A stretch of 64,000 nucleotides of DNA from Rossellomorea sp. y25 (GCF_038049935.1 NZ_CP145886.1:3638501-3702500); one strand, 5' to 3'; shown: positions 26,945-35,847, numbered from the stretch's first letter. Notes: generated by a model not told the origin, from the letters alone. Numbers and translations are program-made.

Positions 26945-27466
26945 CTATATTTTGTCTTTATACGATTTACTCACAAAAGGAATTTCTTCAATCCCTTCAC
27001 ATTTATTCACATACACGGCCATCACAAACAGGACATTTGCCAGTAAATGAGCGTATTTAAATAGAATATTTTCCACTTTCATCTCAGTACTGACTTTATG
27101 TAAGGCACGGACGGACTTTTTTGCTTCACTGCGACAGGTATGAAGCGTACATGCGGCTGTACAGCCTTGAGGAAGGACAAAGGTTTGGATACGCTCCTCG
27201 ACTTCCGACACATAACGATCGTACATTTGGCTCAATTTATTCAAGTCGTCTTCCTTGATGGCTGTCATTCCCCGGACCGAACCATTGAGGTGGTACGCCA
27301 TCTCAGCTAAATATAGTAAATCGTCCTGAACTTTCGGTAAGTGCTCCGTCATTGATGACGCGAGTCCAATTTTAGTCGACAGTGAATCGGTCCGGATCTC
27401 AAAATCCACGGTTGAAACAGACTCACGCATATAGGGATAACATAAATAGCGGAAATCCTTTGCCAT
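26945..27466 (-). CDS. Cob(I)alamin adenosyltransferase-like protein
   Basis: A 173-residue helical protein related to the PduO-type ATP:cobalamin adenosyltransferases. The C-terminal half keeps CRSEAKKSVRALHKV, which resembles the R-x4-R-R ATP/cobalamin motif, but the N-terminal TRTGD-type ATP loop is degenerate (RTDSLSTKIGLASS). It may therefore be a diverged or non-catalytic member, or bind another ligand. AAAGGAGG precedes the ATG at 27466. It is first in an operon with btuF behind a cobalamin riboswitch. Confidence 0.75.
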   Translation of the reverse strand: MAKDFRYLCYPYMRESVSTVDFEIRTDSLSTKIGLASSMTEHLPKVQDDLLYLAEMAYHLNGSVRGMTAIKEDDLNKLSQMYDRYVSEVEERIQTFVLPQGCTAACTLHTCRSEAKKSVRALHKVSTEMKVENILFKYAHLLANVLFVMAVYVNKCEGIEEIPFVSKSYKDKI

Positions 27467-27538
27467 ATGTAAGTTCCTCCTTTCTGAATGATGTTTGTGA
27501 AGCACCTATCGTATCTTCCGGGAGGTTTAAATAAACAC

Positions 27539-27813
27539 AAAAAAACCACCCAAGAATATTGGCCGGCAGTTGTCATCCATATGAAAAAAGAGATGCTAAA
27601 AAGCCGCACCATACCCTTAACTTCCGAAGAGCATAATACGATGGAAAAAAGGCAGGTATCCTGGCTCGTGCGTCAGCCTACTCTAAGAACCTTCCCATCT
27701 GAATGATCAAATAGTGGTTTTCTTCTTATTTCGTCAGCACTTACAGTTGCGGAAACAGCTTCGGATTCACACCGAATTCCCTTTATGCTAAAGATCAGCA
27801 CCTAATTTCTGCG
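27539..27813 (-). promoter_or_regulatory. Cobalamin riboswitch with terminator (btuF operon leader)
   Basis: On the minus strand: TTAGGTGCTGATC, AAAGGGAATTCGGTGTGAAT, CCGCAACTGTAAGTGCTGAC and the B12 box region GAGCCAGGATACCTGCCT (aptamer about 27648-27813). An imperfect terminator (CCGGCCAA, five-base loop, TTGGGTGG, T7) lies at 27539-27566, about 75 bases before the first gene. Confidence 0.94.
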
Positions 27814-27951
27814 TGGGTTTATTCACTTAAGGAACATTATACCACTTTATCCATATGAAAGATGATGAAGTTTTGCATAAAAAAACAAACATGTTGACGT
27901 ACAAGCTTGAATATCTTGTGAGTATGTGAAGAAATGATAAGGAGGAAAAAC

Positions 27952-28284
27952 ATGAAGCGATTGATTGTTTTGCTATTATGCGTATTTTTGTTAAGTGCAT
28001 GCGGAGACAAAAAACCTGCATCCCATGAATTATGTGGATACGGGGATATGATGGTGGTGAACAAGAAGGAATATGTGAAGGTCCCTGTGGAGAAGAAGTT
28101 GGTTCTGGATGAAAAGCTTGGATCTATTAAAGAAAAGATTGATAGTCAATATCACCCCGAGAATGATTTCTCGGCAAATATACTAAAAAAAGGGACACCC
28201 ATCTATAGCGTGAAAGATCACAGCAATTATCTAATCGCCCAGACAGAGGATAATCGTTATATTTTATATGAGGAAATCAACTAA
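27952..28284 (+). CDS. Small lipoprotein of unknown function
   Basis: A 110-residue predicted lipoprotein: KRLIVLLLCVFLLSACG is a signal with lipobox LSAC. The mature part is charged and has no recognised domain. AAGGAGG precedes the ATG at 27952; six codons upstream are unsupported. It stands alone and ends at a strong terminator. Function not recognised. Confidence 0.8.
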   Translation: MKRLIVLLLCVFLLSACGDKKPASHELCGYGDMMVVNKKEYVKVPVEKKLVLDEKLGSIKEKIDSQYHPENDFSANILKKGTPIYSVKDHSNYLIAQTEDNRYILYEEIN

Positions 28285-28285
28285 A

Positions 28286-28322
28286 AAGGAGGGCTGTAAG
28301 CAGATGTTTACAGCCCTCCTTT
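28286..28322. terminator. Terminator between lipoprotein gene and ytmB
   Basis: AAAGGAGGGCTGTAA, loop, TTTACAGCCCTCCTTT. It serves the two convergent genes. Confidence 0.85.
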
Positions 28323-28324
28323 AT

Positions 28325-28567
28325 TTAGTTCGTGGAATTCAAGGAAATCAACCGATACAGGATCGTCGTTTTCTCATCCATCCACTCCATCTTTTCGATA
28401 CTGCCGTAACCACTCGGGTCACTGTGTTTCGTTTTTCTTACCTCTATCGGAATATGCATAGGGTAAAGGCGATATCCGTCCTTTTGCAGTACGAACAGAT
28501 TCTCTTCTTTCCTCACTTCTTTTCCTTTTGTCACGATCATCGTGTTTAACTCTAAGCCCATGCCCAT
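28325..28567 (-). CDS. ytmB: YtmB family protein (DUF2584)
   Basis: An 80-residue protein beginning MGMGLELNTMIVTKGKE, the conserved start of the DUF2584/YtmB family. No membrane segment or cofactor motif. The ATG at 28567 follows TTGAGGT; the frame extends five codons upstream without a site. It lies downstream of ytmA as in B. subtilis. Function unknown. Confidence 0.88.
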   Translation of the reverse strand: MGMGLELNTMIVTKGKEVRKEENLFVLQKDGYRLYPMHIPIEVRKTKHSDPSGYGSIEKMEWMDEKTTILYRLISLNSTN

Positions 28568-28594
28568 TTCGCTTGACCTCAATCCTTTTTGTAT

Positions 28595-29395
28595 TTAATC
28601 ATACACCACTGTCTTTTGATTTTTCATCCAGGTGCATAGCATGGAGACGATTTGTTGGTTCTTTCGTGGAGGGAAGTAATGCGTAAACTCTTTAAAGTAT
28701 TGGGATGACACAGATTTATTCAGCTCATTCAGTCGTTTTTCTAATCTATATGCATGCTCAACTGAAACGTTCTGATCCTTTTCACCATGAATGATCAAAA
28801 CGGGAGCTTCCAGGTTTTCTAACTCATATAGGGGCGTACGCCATTCATATCTTTCCGGAAATTTATTGGGACTTCCCCCTATGACTCTTTTCATCATTCT
28901 CCTGAGATCCTTCCGTTCGTCATATGTTAAGAACATATCCGAAACGCCTCCCCATGTAACAACAGAGGTAACGTCCCTGCGCTCCACGCCTGTCAGTAAC
29001 GCCATTACTCCTCCACGGGAAAAGCCAAACACATGAATCCGGTTATGGACCACCCTGTGATAGTGTTTGAGCAATTCAACACCGGAAATGGCGTCTTCAC
29101 GATCATCTCCAGCAAAATCTTCTTTTCCCTCTCCGCCAAGGTTTCCTCTGTAATAAGGAGCAAAAACAATGAATCCGTGAGAAGCAAATTGAGCGATTCT
29201 CGCCGGCCGGACCATTCCGACGCCTTTGATCCCCCCTCTCAGATAGAGGAACCCATCATACTTTCCACCTCCGACAGGTTCAGCCAATAAGCCTCTCACC
29301 CGGAGACCTCCGGATAGATAGGTAATTTCATATAGTTCCACATGTGGATTAGGTGAAGGAAACAATGTTTTCTTCACAATCGTTCCGTTTTTCAT
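28595..29395 (-). CDS. ytmA: Prolyl-oligopeptidase-family hydrolase YtmA
   Basis: Alpha/beta-hydrolase of 266 residues, S9/prolyl oligopeptidase-like. The nucleophile elbow is GFSRGG (about residues 122-127), the acid lies in IIHGEKDQNVSV and the histidine in FTHYFPP. The substrate is unknown: peptidase or esterase. It is followed by ytmB, 27 bases downstream, in a probable operon. Confidence 0.88.
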   Translation of the reverse strand: MKNGTIVKKTLFPSPNPHVELYEITYLSGGLRVRGLLAEPVGGGKYDGFLYLRGGIKGVGMVRPARIAQFASHGFIVFAPYYRGNLGGEGKEDFAGDDREDAISGVELLKHYHRVVHNRIHVFGFSRGGVMALLTGVERRDVTSVVTWGGVSDMFLTYDERKDLRRMMKRVIGGSPNKFPERYEWRTPLYELENLEAPVLIIHGEKDQNVSVEHAYRLEKRLNELNKSVSSQYFKEFTHYFPPRKNQQIVSMLCTWMKNQKTVVYD

Positions 29396-29613
29396 ATTCT
29401 CTTCCTTTCAAAACGTGCATTGGGTATTCACACATTTTTTATACTCTACATAGACTATTTTAGCAAATCTCATCATCAACAGGAGATGCCGAGACGCAGC
29501 CTTCATGACCATCCTACCCTTCTTATATATAAGGATAAACAAGGCAAAGAGAGATGCACTCATCCCATTCTATCGTTACACCGGTTTCACAAAGCTTAAA
29601 GGAGGAATATTGA

Positions 29614-30615
29614 ATGAAAAAATGGCTTAGAAGTAGCTTTGCCATGTTGCTCATCGTCATGTTAACAACCTGTTTGACAGCATGTGGAGAAAAAGAAGAA
29701 GTCGTACAAAAGGTTCGTGTAGCAGAGGTTACCCGCTCGATTTTCTATGCCCCTGAATATGTAGCCATCGAAAAAGGATTCTTCAAAGAGGAAGGGCTGG
29801 ACATTGAATTGACCACTACGTGGGGTGGAGATAAAACGATGACCACCTTGCTATCGGGCGGTGCCGATATCGCTCTGGTCGGTTCAGAAACCTCCATCTA
29901 CGTCCATGCACAAGGTTCGGATGATCCGGTCATTAATTTTGCTCAATTAACCCAAACCGACGGAACGTTTCTCGTCTCCCGTGAAAAAGTGGAAAACTTT
30001 GATTGGGATCAATTAAAAGATTCTACCTTCCTTGGCCAGCGTAAGGGCGGAATGCCGCAAATGGTAGGGGAATTTGTGCTGAAGCAGAACGGCATCGATC
30101 CTCAGAACGATTTAAACCTGATCCAAAACATTGATTTCGCTAATATTGCGAGCGCCTTTGCTTCGGGGACAGGGGACTACGTTCAGCTATTCGAACCAAC
30201 GGCGTCCATTTTTGAACAGGAAGGAAAAGGGCATATCGTGGCTTCCTTTGGAACCGAATCAGGGCATGTTCCCTATACAACGTTCATGGCCAAAGACAGC
30301 TATATGAAAGACAACAAAGAAACGGTGGAAAAATTCACGAAAGCTCTATACAAAGCTCAAGCATGGGTGGAGGAAAACAGTGCAGCAGACATTGCTAAGG
30401 TGATTGAGCCCTATTTTGAAGACACAGAGCTTGCACTGATTGAAACAGTTGTCGATCGCTATAAATCACAAGGGTCCTTTGCGACCGATCCAATCCTTGA
30501 CGAAGAAGAGTGGAACAATCTCCAAAACATCATGGATGAAGCAGGAGAGCTTCCGCAGTCCGTTGATCATGAAACGTTAGTGAATACTTCGATCGCTGAA
30601 AAAGCAGCAAAGTAG
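29614..30615 (+). CDS. ytlA: ABC transporter substrate-binding lipoprotein YtlA (NMT1/THI5-like)
   Basis: Binding lipoprotein of 333 residues: signal and lipobox LTACG, then an SsuA/THI5-like fold (YAPEYVAIEKGFFKEEGLDIEL, WGGDKTMTTLLSGGADIALV). This family binds thiamine pyrimidine precursors or sulfonates. The ytlACD set is usually annotated as a possible thiamine-precursor or sulfonate importer. No TPP riboswitch is seen upstream, which weakens the thiamine assignment. AAAGGAGG precedes the ATG. It is first in the ytlACD operon. Confidence 0.88.
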   Translation: MKKWLRSSFAMLLIVMLTTCLTACGEKEEVVQKVRVAEVTRSIFYAPEYVAIEKGFFKEEGLDIELTTTWGGDKTMTTLLSGGADIALVGSETSIYVHAQGSDDPVINFAQLTQTDGTFLVSREKVENFDWDQLKDSTFLGQRKGGMPQMVGEFVLKQNGIDPQNDLNLIQNIDFANIASAFASGTGDYVQLFEPTASIFEQEGKGHIVASFGTESGHVPYTTFMAKDSYMKDNKETVEKFTKALYKAQAWVEENSAADIAKVIEPYFEDTELALIETVVDRYKSQGSFATDPILDEEEWNNLQNIMDEAGELPQSVDHETLVNTSIAEKAAK

Positions 30616-30626
30616 CAACAATCCTG

Positions 30627-30656
30627 GGGCTGACTTCACATGTCAGCCCTTCATTT
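30627..30656 (+). terminator. Hairpin between ytlA and ytlC
   Basis: GGGCTGAC, seven-base loop, GTCAGCCC, followed by TTCATTT. The weak T run suggests partial termination or 3'-end protection, which would give more binding protein than ATPase and permease, as is usual in such operons. Confidence 0.6.
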
Positions 30657-30691
30657 ACTTATAGAAAAAAGAAAATGGAGGCTGAAATACA

Positions 30692-31468
30692 GTGAACTTT
30701 CTATCGTTAGAATCGATCCATCATACCTACTTTTCACCCAAAACGGCCACCCATGCCCTCTCAGACATTACGCTTTCTGTAAAAGAAGGTGAGTTTGTCT
30801 CGTTTATCGGTCCGAGTGGATGCGGCAAAACCACTTTACTCTCCATTATTGCAGGACTCATCCAACCGACCGAAGGAACGATTTCATTATACAACCAACC
30901 TATCCGAAAAATGAAAAAGAAACTCGGCTACATGCTCCAACAGGATTATCTGTTTCCATGGAAAACCATCGAAGAAAATATATTTTTAGGTCTGACCATT
31001 ATGGGGACCCTGACAGAAGAAAAGAGGAAGGAAGCACGTGATTTATTGACTGAGATGGGGTTAGAGGGTGTAGAAACGTCGTATCCGAGGGAACTGTCTG
31101 GAGGAATGCGACAAAGGGTAGCGCTGATTCGCACATTGATCACAGAACCTCAATTGCTCCTTTTGGATGAGCCTTTCTCTGCCCTCGATTATCAAACCAA
31201 ATTGAAGCTTGAGGACCTGGTGTTTTCCACATTAAAGTCTTTTGGAAAAACAGCCATTCTTGTCACTCATGATATCGGGGAAGCCATCTCCATGAGTGAC
31301 CGCATCATTCTATTCGGAGCAAAGCCAGGACGGATTCACACCACATTCGAGGTCCCGTCATCGTTAACAGGGTTAATGCCCTTTGAAGTCAGAAATCACG
31401 AAGAATTCCCGGGATTTTTCCAAACCATCTGGAAGGAGCTTGAAAAACTTGAATCACGAATCGATTAA
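30692..31468 (+). CDS. ytlC: ABC transporter ATP-binding protein YtlC
   Basis: ABC ATPase of 258 residues. Walker A is GPSGCGKTT (about 43-51), the signature [11 protein letters not shown] (about 139-149), Walker [13 protein letters not shown] and the switch histidine VTHDIGEA. It is SsuB/TauB-like. The start is GTG after GGAGG. It overlaps ytlD by 20 bases. Confidence 0.93.
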   Translation: MNFLSLESIHHTYFSPKTATHALSDITLSVKEGEFVSFIGPSGCGKTTLLSIIAGLIQPTEGTISLYNQPIRKMKKKLGYMLQQDYLFPWKTIEENIFLGLTIMGTLTEEKRKEARDLLTEMGLEGVETSYPRELSGGMRQRVALIRTLITEPQLLLLDEPFSALDYQTKLKLEDLVFSTLKSFGKTAILVTHDIGEAISMSDRIILFGAKPGRIHTTFEVPSSLTGLMPFEVRNHEEFPGFFQTIWKELEKLESRID

Positions 31469-32249
31469 ACAAAAACACTTGGAATACATTCAATCATTGA
31501 AGAAAGAACAGCGATGGGTTTGGTTTTATCAAGCTCTTATTTTCCTTGTGTTCTTCTCTCTTTGGGAGCTCGCGAGCCGGAACAGCTGGGTAGATCCCCT
31601 CATTTTCAGCTCACCCTCGAAAATTTGGAAGCTGTTTCTCATAAAACTCGGAGACGGAAGCCTATTAGCCAACCTGTCTGTCACACTCGGTGAAACCATC
31701 ATCGGATTCATTCTCGGCACCTTACTTGGAACCCTTTTAGCTGCTTTATTATGGTGGTCACCATTTCTTTCTAAAGTATTGGACCCTTATCTTGTCATCC
31801 TTAATGCCATGCCAAAAGTAGCCCTCGGTCCGATTTTAATTGTAGGGTTGGGACCCGGCTTCACATCCATCATCGCCATGGGTACCGTCATTTCCGTCAT
31901 TATCACCACGATTGTTGTGTATACTTCCTTCAGGGAAGTAGATCCAAATTATTTAAAGGTCATGCAGACTTTCGGAGCAAGAAGAGGGCAAATGTTTAAA
32001 GAGGTCATTCTCCCTGCCTCATTCCCGACCATCATTTCGACACTGAAAGTAAACGTGGGCTTATCATGGGTCGGGGTCATCGTAGGAGAATTCCTTGTGT
32101 CCGCCAAGGGGCTTGGATATATGATCATCTATGGTTTCCAAGTCTTTAACTTTACCCTTGTCCTTCTATCCCTGCTTGTCATTGCCATATTCGCTACCAT
32201 TATGTATAAGCTGGTTGAACAGCTCGAAAAGAAGTTGATCAAATCATAA
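31449..32249 (+). CDS. ytlD: ABC transporter permease YtlD
   Basis: Membrane permease of about 266 residues, SsuC/TauC type, with about six segments and the cytoplasmic EAA-like loop [21 protein letters not shown]. The start is TTG at 31449, ten bases after AAGGAG and inside the end of ytlC; the longer frame back to 31383 has no ribosome site. Its 3' end overlaps the convergent ytkD by 11 bases. Confidence 0.9.
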   Translation: MNHESIKQKHLEYIQSLKKEQRWVWFYQALIFLVFFSLWELASRNSWVDPLIFSSPSKIWKLFLIKLGDGSLLANLSVTLGETIIGFILGTLLGTLLAALLWWSPFLSKVLDPYLVILNAMPKVALGPILIVGLGPGFTSIIAMGTVISVIITTIVVYTSFREVDPNYLKVMQTFGARRGQMFKEVILPASFPTIISTLKVNVGLSWVGVIVGEFLVSAKGLGYMIIYGFQVFNFTLVLLSLLVIAIFATIMYKLVEQLEKKLIKS

Positions 32250-32712
32250 GGTCGAGGTCCCTTATTCTCTTGAGAGCCAAGTCCACCACTTGATCTTTCA
32301 TGATAAAACTAAAGGAAGGATCGTCATGGATATTGGAGAAATCACCGTTCCAAAGGACGGCTCCTTCTGTTTCCAGATAATCACCTTTGTTTATGAGCTC
32401 CTCAGCTTGAGCAAAGAAAATGGTTTTGATAAATGGTGAGTGATCATATACCTTATATTCCCCTATAAATAAAGGCCGGTTGATCACTCCCCCTGTCTCT
32501 TCATACGTTTCACGGATCGCAGCTTCTTCAAGGGTTTCTCCTTTTTCCCGCTTTCCCCCTGGAAACTCCAGACCTCTTTTTTTATGCCGTGTTAACAACC
32601 ATTTCTCTTTGAAACGGCATAGAACTAACACATGGTATGATTCTTGTTGAAACCTTCCCTTTTCAAAGCATATTTCTACTCTTTTCCCATTTTCATCGAT
32701 AAACTGTTCCAT
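32239..32712 (-). CDS. ytkD: Nudix hydrolase YtkD (nucleoside triphosphatase)
   Basis: A 157-residue Nudix protein. The Nudix box is [20 protein letters not shown] followed by TGG (about residues 52-74). In B. subtilis YtkD removes oxidised nucleotides such as 8-oxo-dGTP (recalled). GAGGTGA precedes the ATG. Its last 11 bases overlap the convergent ytlD, so the two mRNAs are antisense at their 3' ends. Confidence 0.92.
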   Translation of the reverse strand: MEQFIDENGKRVEICFEKGRFQQESYHVLVLCRFKEKWLLTRHKKRGLEFPGGKREKGETLEEAAIRETYEETGGVINRPLFIGEYKVYDHSPFIKTIFFAQAEELINKGDYLETEGAVLWNGDFSNIHDDPSFSFIMKDQVVDLALKRIRDLDLMI

Positions 32713-32760
32713 CTGACTTCACCTCATCCGCACACACTTTCTTTCATCTAACCATAAATA

Positions 32761-32803
32761 AAAAGCATTGGTCCACAGATTTCACTTCTGAACCAACACT
32801 TTT
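32761..32803 (-). terminator. Terminator of the 112-residue gene
   Basis: On the minus strand an imperfect stem (AAAAG, mismatch, TTGGTTCA pairing with TGGACCAA, mismatch, CTTTT) is followed by TATTT. It lies just past the stop at 32808. Confidence 0.55.
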
Positions 32804-32807
32804 GTCA

Positions 32808-33146
32808 TTACTCCTGGTTTTCATGAGGTTGCGAATTCAGGATGCCTATACTATCAATGAATTTCTTCGCTTCATCATCTCCCAATTTATGAATCATTTC
32901 ATACACAAGATGCAAGTTTTCATCATACGCATCATTCTCGCGATCAAAATGATACTGGAGATAGGGTACGTGAGCCCGATAGAAATTCTGCCAATCGACT
33001 GAGTGATTGGAATCGAACACTTCCCGAAGCTGGGTGATTTCTTCATCGGTTGCAGATATCTTAAAGTTCCATTCGGAATCTGTCGAGCTTCTTGAAATTT
33101 CACCAGTGGCTACTTCAATATAATAATCATGTCGTTCTTCGTTCAT
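32808..33146 (-). CDS. Conserved Bacillus hypothetical protein, 112 residues
   Basis: Acidic soluble protein beginning MNEERHDYYIEVATGEISRS; no cofactor or membrane motif is visible. Related proteins occur in other Bacillaceae as far as I recall, without known function. AAGGAGTGGGAAG precedes the ATG. It lies between ytkD and the holin-like gene on the same strand, with about 56 bases to the latter and its own terminator. Confidence 0.8.
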   Translation of the reverse strand: MNEERHDYYIEVATGEISRSSTDSEWNFKISATDEEITQLREVFDSNHSVDWQNFYRAHVPYLQYHFDRENDAYDENLHLVYEMIHKLGDDEAKKFIDSIGILNSQPHENQE

Positions 33147-33202
33147 CTTCCCACTCCTTCACTGTACTTATCCTTCATTTTCCTCAATTGAAGAAATTCT
33201 AT

Positions 33203-33592
33203 TCACTTCGATTTCTTCTTCAACACTTCTACCGCTTTCCGTAAAAACTCCGGCACGGGGACTCCCGCTCTACCTACATTCTCAATGATTGAAATCATTT
33301 CATTACATAAATAAAAAATAATCGTCGCATTACGAATAAAGTGTTGATTTGTTAGTATAGTATCAATAAGGTGGGCAACCGTGACAAGAGCGAAAATCAG
33401 CACTTTCCGGCCAATCCCTTTCAAACCGGATTTGCTTGATAACTCTCCTTCGATCCCACTTGCAATCATCCCGGTGAAATAATCCAGAATCACGGCAATT
33501 AACAAGATAGTCAACAGCGAATTCCATTCTCCAAATAAATTTAGAATCATTGCACCCAGGCCCGATCCAACGAACAGCATACTTTTTTCCAA
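33203..33592 (-). CDS. Phage holin-family (toxin secretion/lysis) membrane protein
   Basis: A membrane protein of about 129 residues of the Cph1/BlyA-type holin family, with about three to four hydrophobic segments and the family block LLIAVILDYFTGMIASG, then SSKSGLKGIGRK. A lysine-rich tail follows. A B. subtilis counterpart near ytkD is YtkC, which I recall less surely. The TTG at 33592 has nine bases to GGGG, while the ATG at 33601 abuts it. No endolysin or phage gene is nearby, so this is a resident chromosomal gene. Confidence 0.85.
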   Translation of the reverse strand: MEKSMLFVGSGLGAMILNLFGEWNSLLTILLIAVILDYFTGMIASGIEGELSSKSGLKGIGRKVLIFALVTVAHLIDTILTNQHFIRNATIIFYLCNEMISIIENVGRAGVPVPEFLRKAVEVLKKKSK

Positions 33593-33820
33593 ATATAGCA
33601 TCCCCTTTTCCTAATGGTTGGCTTTGTTACAAGTGAATGTGAAGCCAGGACTCCACCGGCTTTTATAGCAGCTTATGTCAAAAGTGAGCAAAGACCGATT
33701 TATATCTCGTGGTTAATTAGTCTTATAAAGGGTAAAGACAAATAAGAGTTGTCCTAGCATAATATGTAGAGAAATTCATAAACGTTCATGGTAAAATGAT
33801 ACGAAAGGGAGGTGAAGCGC

Positions 33821-34066
33821 ATGAAGTTGATCGAAGAGATTTATGAAATGTACCGAGGAAGGATCAAAGGTACCGACGAAGACTTAGACCTCATTGCCCT
33901 TACAATCTTAGAAGATACCTCCAGGAACGAGCTCCTGGAACTTATTCAAGAAATGGAAACAGAAGAATTACAATACTTCTTCCGCTTATACATATTCGAA
34001 ACACTTAAAGAAAAATGGTCCAACAGCGAAGAACGAGTGAGACTTGAGAAAAAGAGCCTTCACTAA
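33821..34066 (+). CDS. DUF6154-like small acidic protein
   Basis: An 81-residue helical acidic protein (MKLIEEIYEMYRGRIKGTDE...) resembling the DUF6154 family of Bacillaceae. GGGAGGTG precedes the ATG at 33821; a GTG nine bases earlier overlaps that site. A 122-nt structured repeat starts two bases after its stop codon. Function unknown. Confidence 0.75.
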   Translation: MKLIEEIYEMYRGRIKGTDEDLDLIALTILEDTSRNELLELIQEMETEELQYFFRLYIFETLKEKWSNSEERVRLEKKSLH

Positions 34067-34068
34067 TC

Positions 34069-34190
34069 GAAAAGCGGAGGCGGCTTGCTAAGGCCCGACA
34101 AGCATTTCTGGGAAATCCCTGAAGGCGTTCTTTGCCTTTTGGGGATTTTTCAGAAATGACCTTGAGGGACTAGCCGCCGGAGCTGGACAA
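34069..34190 (+). repeat. 122-nt structured dispersed repeat, copy 2
   Basis: Starts two bases after the stop of the DUF6154-like gene. Outer stem GGCGGCT / AGCCGCC, inner stem ATTTCTG...AAATCCC / GGGGATTT...CAGAAAT. Shared blocks with copy 1 (7448-7570) include GAAAAGCGGA, CGACAAGCAT, TGCCTTTT and ATGACCT. The paired arms differ in sequence but not in pairing. Confidence 0.75.
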
Positions 34191-34214
34191 TCGTATAGTC
34201 ATTTTCCAAATGAA

Positions 34215-34260
34215 AGAAGAAGCCTTGATCCGAATTTTTCCGGAACAAGGCTTCTTCCCT
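34215..34260. terminator. Terminator of the YjfB-like gene
   Basis: GAAGCCTTG and CAAGGCTTC plus an inner CCG/CGG form an imperfect stem with T-rich flanks, directly after the stop at 34263. Confidence 0.7.
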
Positions 34261-34262
34261 TT

Positions 34263-34430
34263 TCATCCCCTCACATCAAGGACATGTCCTTGATCGGGAT
34301 GCGGTGCAGGCTGACTGACCTGCATTTCTTTCATCATTACGGTCGCTTGAGCCGTTTGAGTCGCCATCTGACTTTTCAATAAATTCATACTGAGTGTTCG
34401 TTGAAGCTCAGCGACCTGCTTACCCATCAT
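34263..34430 (-). CDS. YjfB-like small protein (putative motility protein family)
   Basis: A protein of about 55 residues ending APHPDQGHVLDVRG, with the helix LQRTLSMNLLKSQMATQTAQ; this pattern fits the YjfB family. The start at 34430 follows AAGGA. The frame stays open to 34592, but the extra 54 residues do not look like the family and have no good ribosome site. It could be longer if an upstream start is used. Function unproven. Confidence 0.65.
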   Translation of the reverse strand: MMGKQVAELQRTLSMNLLKSQMATQTAQATVMMKEMQVSQPAPHPDQGHVLDVRG

Positions 34431-34636
34431 TGACGAAACATCCTTGGTAACATCCCCCTCGTTTCGACTATCAAAGCTTGTACATACTAATAAAAAGTCA
34501 TTCGCACTAATCAGCATACCAAATTTTTCTATAGGGAAATTGAAACCTTGAGTATTTCCGTCATAAAAATGTTGATATTTATCCACGACCATCCCATTCT
34601 TCTATGGTAAAATAGTGAAAAAAAGGGGGTTGCGTA

Positions 34637-34810
34637 ATGTCAGTAACTCTTGTCCTGATCATTGCTGTTGCTATATGTATTTTAGTGATATTCGTAAGTG
34701 CCCTTACGACTTCCAAAGCATATACAGCGGTTAAACATACAGTAGATCCACTTGAAGATAATCCTCACTTGGAGAAGATGAAGCAAGAAGATGAAAAGCA
34801 AGACAAATAA
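34637..34810 (+). CDS. ytzI: YtzI-like small membrane protein
   Basis: A 57-residue protein with one N-terminal transmembrane helix (SVTLVLIIAVAICILVIFV) and a charged cytosolic tail containing KHTVDPLEDNP, a block I recall from YtzI. AAAGGGGG precedes the ATG at 34637. It ends at a strong terminator shared with luxS. Function unknown. Confidence 0.75.
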   Translation: MSVTLVLIIAVAICILVIFVSALTTSKAYTAVKHTVDPLEDNPHLEKMKQEDEKQDK

Positions 34811-34815
34811 AAGAA

Positions 34816-34850
34816 AATCCACCGTTCTAATTTGAACGGTGGATTTTTTT
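34816..34850. terminator. Bidirectional terminator between ytzI and luxS
   Basis: AAAATCCACCGTTC, six-base loop, GAACGGTGGATTTTTTT. It lies a few bases before the luxS stop codon region at 34858. Confidence 0.85.
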
Positions 34851-34857
34851 AATGTTC

Positions 34858-35331
34858 TTATGCAAAAACCTGCTTTAGCTCTTCATTGCTTTGGCTAAGC
34901 CAGAAACGCATCAATTTCTTTGCTCCTTCTAAATCATGGAGCTTCGCCTGGCCGCATTGTTTTTCATTGGCTGCCGGAATTTCTTCTATCTCGACCGCTT
35001 CTTTCATCGTATCATTCAAAAGGCCGATGATTTCTTCCACTTTCGGCTCTCCGCTAACAACCAGATAGTAGCCAGTCTGGCATCCCATCGGGGAAATATC
35101 AATAATATCGAAATGAGCATATGGCTCTGCGTATTTACGGATGGTGAAGGCTAATAAATGCTCTAGTGTATGAATGGAATCAGGCTTCATCGCTTGTTTG
35201 TTCGGCTGGCAGAAACGAATATCAAACTTGTTGATAAGTCCGTCGCTTCCTACCTTATGGACACCGCAATGTCTCACAAAAGGTGCTTTCACTGCATTAT
35301 GATCTAATTCAAAGCTTTCTACTGAAGGCAT
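34858..35331 (-). CDS. luxS: S-ribosylhomocysteine lyase LuxS
   Basis: Metalloenzyme of 157 residues that splits S-ribosylhomocysteine to homocysteine and DPD, the AI-2 precursor. Metal ligands: HTLEH (about 54-58) and the later cysteine in [16 protein letters not shown]; substrate cysteine in MGCQTGYYL. The ATG at 35331 follows GGGAGTGA; five upstream codons are unsupported. It acts in the SAM-recycling path together with metK and metE of this window. Confidence 0.98.
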   Translation of the reverse strand: MPSVESFELDHNAVKAPFVRHCGVHKVGSDGLINKFDIRFCQPNKQAMKPDSIHTLEHLLAFTIRKYAEPYAHFDIIDISPMGCQTGYYLVVSGEPKVEEIIGLLNDTMKEAVEIEEIPAANEKQCGQAKLHDLEGAKKLMRFWLSQSNEELKQVFA

Positions 35332-35570
35332 TAAAATCACTCCCATTTAGTTTCTAGTTATAAGTATAACGTAAATTCATAGTTATTTCATCAACTTAAT
35401 CCGAATTAAAAAAATACCTGTATTTTCTAATTGGAAATTCTTAATGATACATTTTTTATATACGGAAGAAAAACCGATTGTGATGAACATTGGAAGAACA
35501 GCAGTTAAAAACATTTTTATCCTCTTCACAGTTCTGATATAGTAAAAGAAAATCAATCAGGAGACGTGTT

Positions 35571-35816
35571 ATGAAAAGGTTATTGTTACTTGTATTCAAG
35601 GTGTACCAGCGGGTCATCTCTCCTCTCAAGCCTCCCACTTGCCGGTTCTATCCAACCTGTTCCCATTATGGCGTGCAGGCAGTGAGCCGGTTCGGTGCAA
35701 TACGCGGAGGCTGGTTAACAATAAAGCGGATTTTTAAATGCCACCCCTTTCATCCTGGTGGAATTGATCACGTGCCAGAAAAGTGGCCATCTAAAAATCC
35801 GAATCATCCCGACTAG
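35571..35816 (+). CDS. yidD: Membrane protein insertion efficiency factor YidD
   Basis: An 81-residue YidD-family protein with the characteristic block [20 protein letters not shown] and [17 protein letters not shown]. It is thought to assist YidC/SpoIIIJ-dependent insertion at the inner membrane. CAGGAGACGTG precedes the ATG. In B. subtilis it is ytjA, next to luxS. Confidence 0.95.
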   Translation: MKRLLLLVFKVYQRVISPLKPPTCRFYPTCSHYGVQAVSRFGAIRGGWLTIKRIFKCHPFHPGGIDHVPEKWPSKNPNHPD

Positions 35817-35847
35817 CTCCTATCCGGAGGTAGTCTTTCTTTTTTTA
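35811..35847 (+). terminator. Terminator after yidD
   Basis: GACTAGCTCC and GGAGGTAGTC (one mismatch) form a stem overlapping the end of yidD, followed by a long T run. Confidence 0.7.

Noticed and set aside
29396..29613. TPP riboswitch before ytlA
   Set aside because: No CTGAGA / ACCTGATCTGGATAATGCC-type core is present, unlike the leader of thiC.
33203..33592. Prophage
   Set aside because: Only one holin-family gene; no integrase, terminase, capsid or endolysin, and the flanking order is the normal Bacillus one.
34431..34592. 54-residue N-terminal extension of the YjfB-like protein
   Set aside because: No good ribosome site at its ATG and no likeness to the family; the shorter start follows AAGGA.
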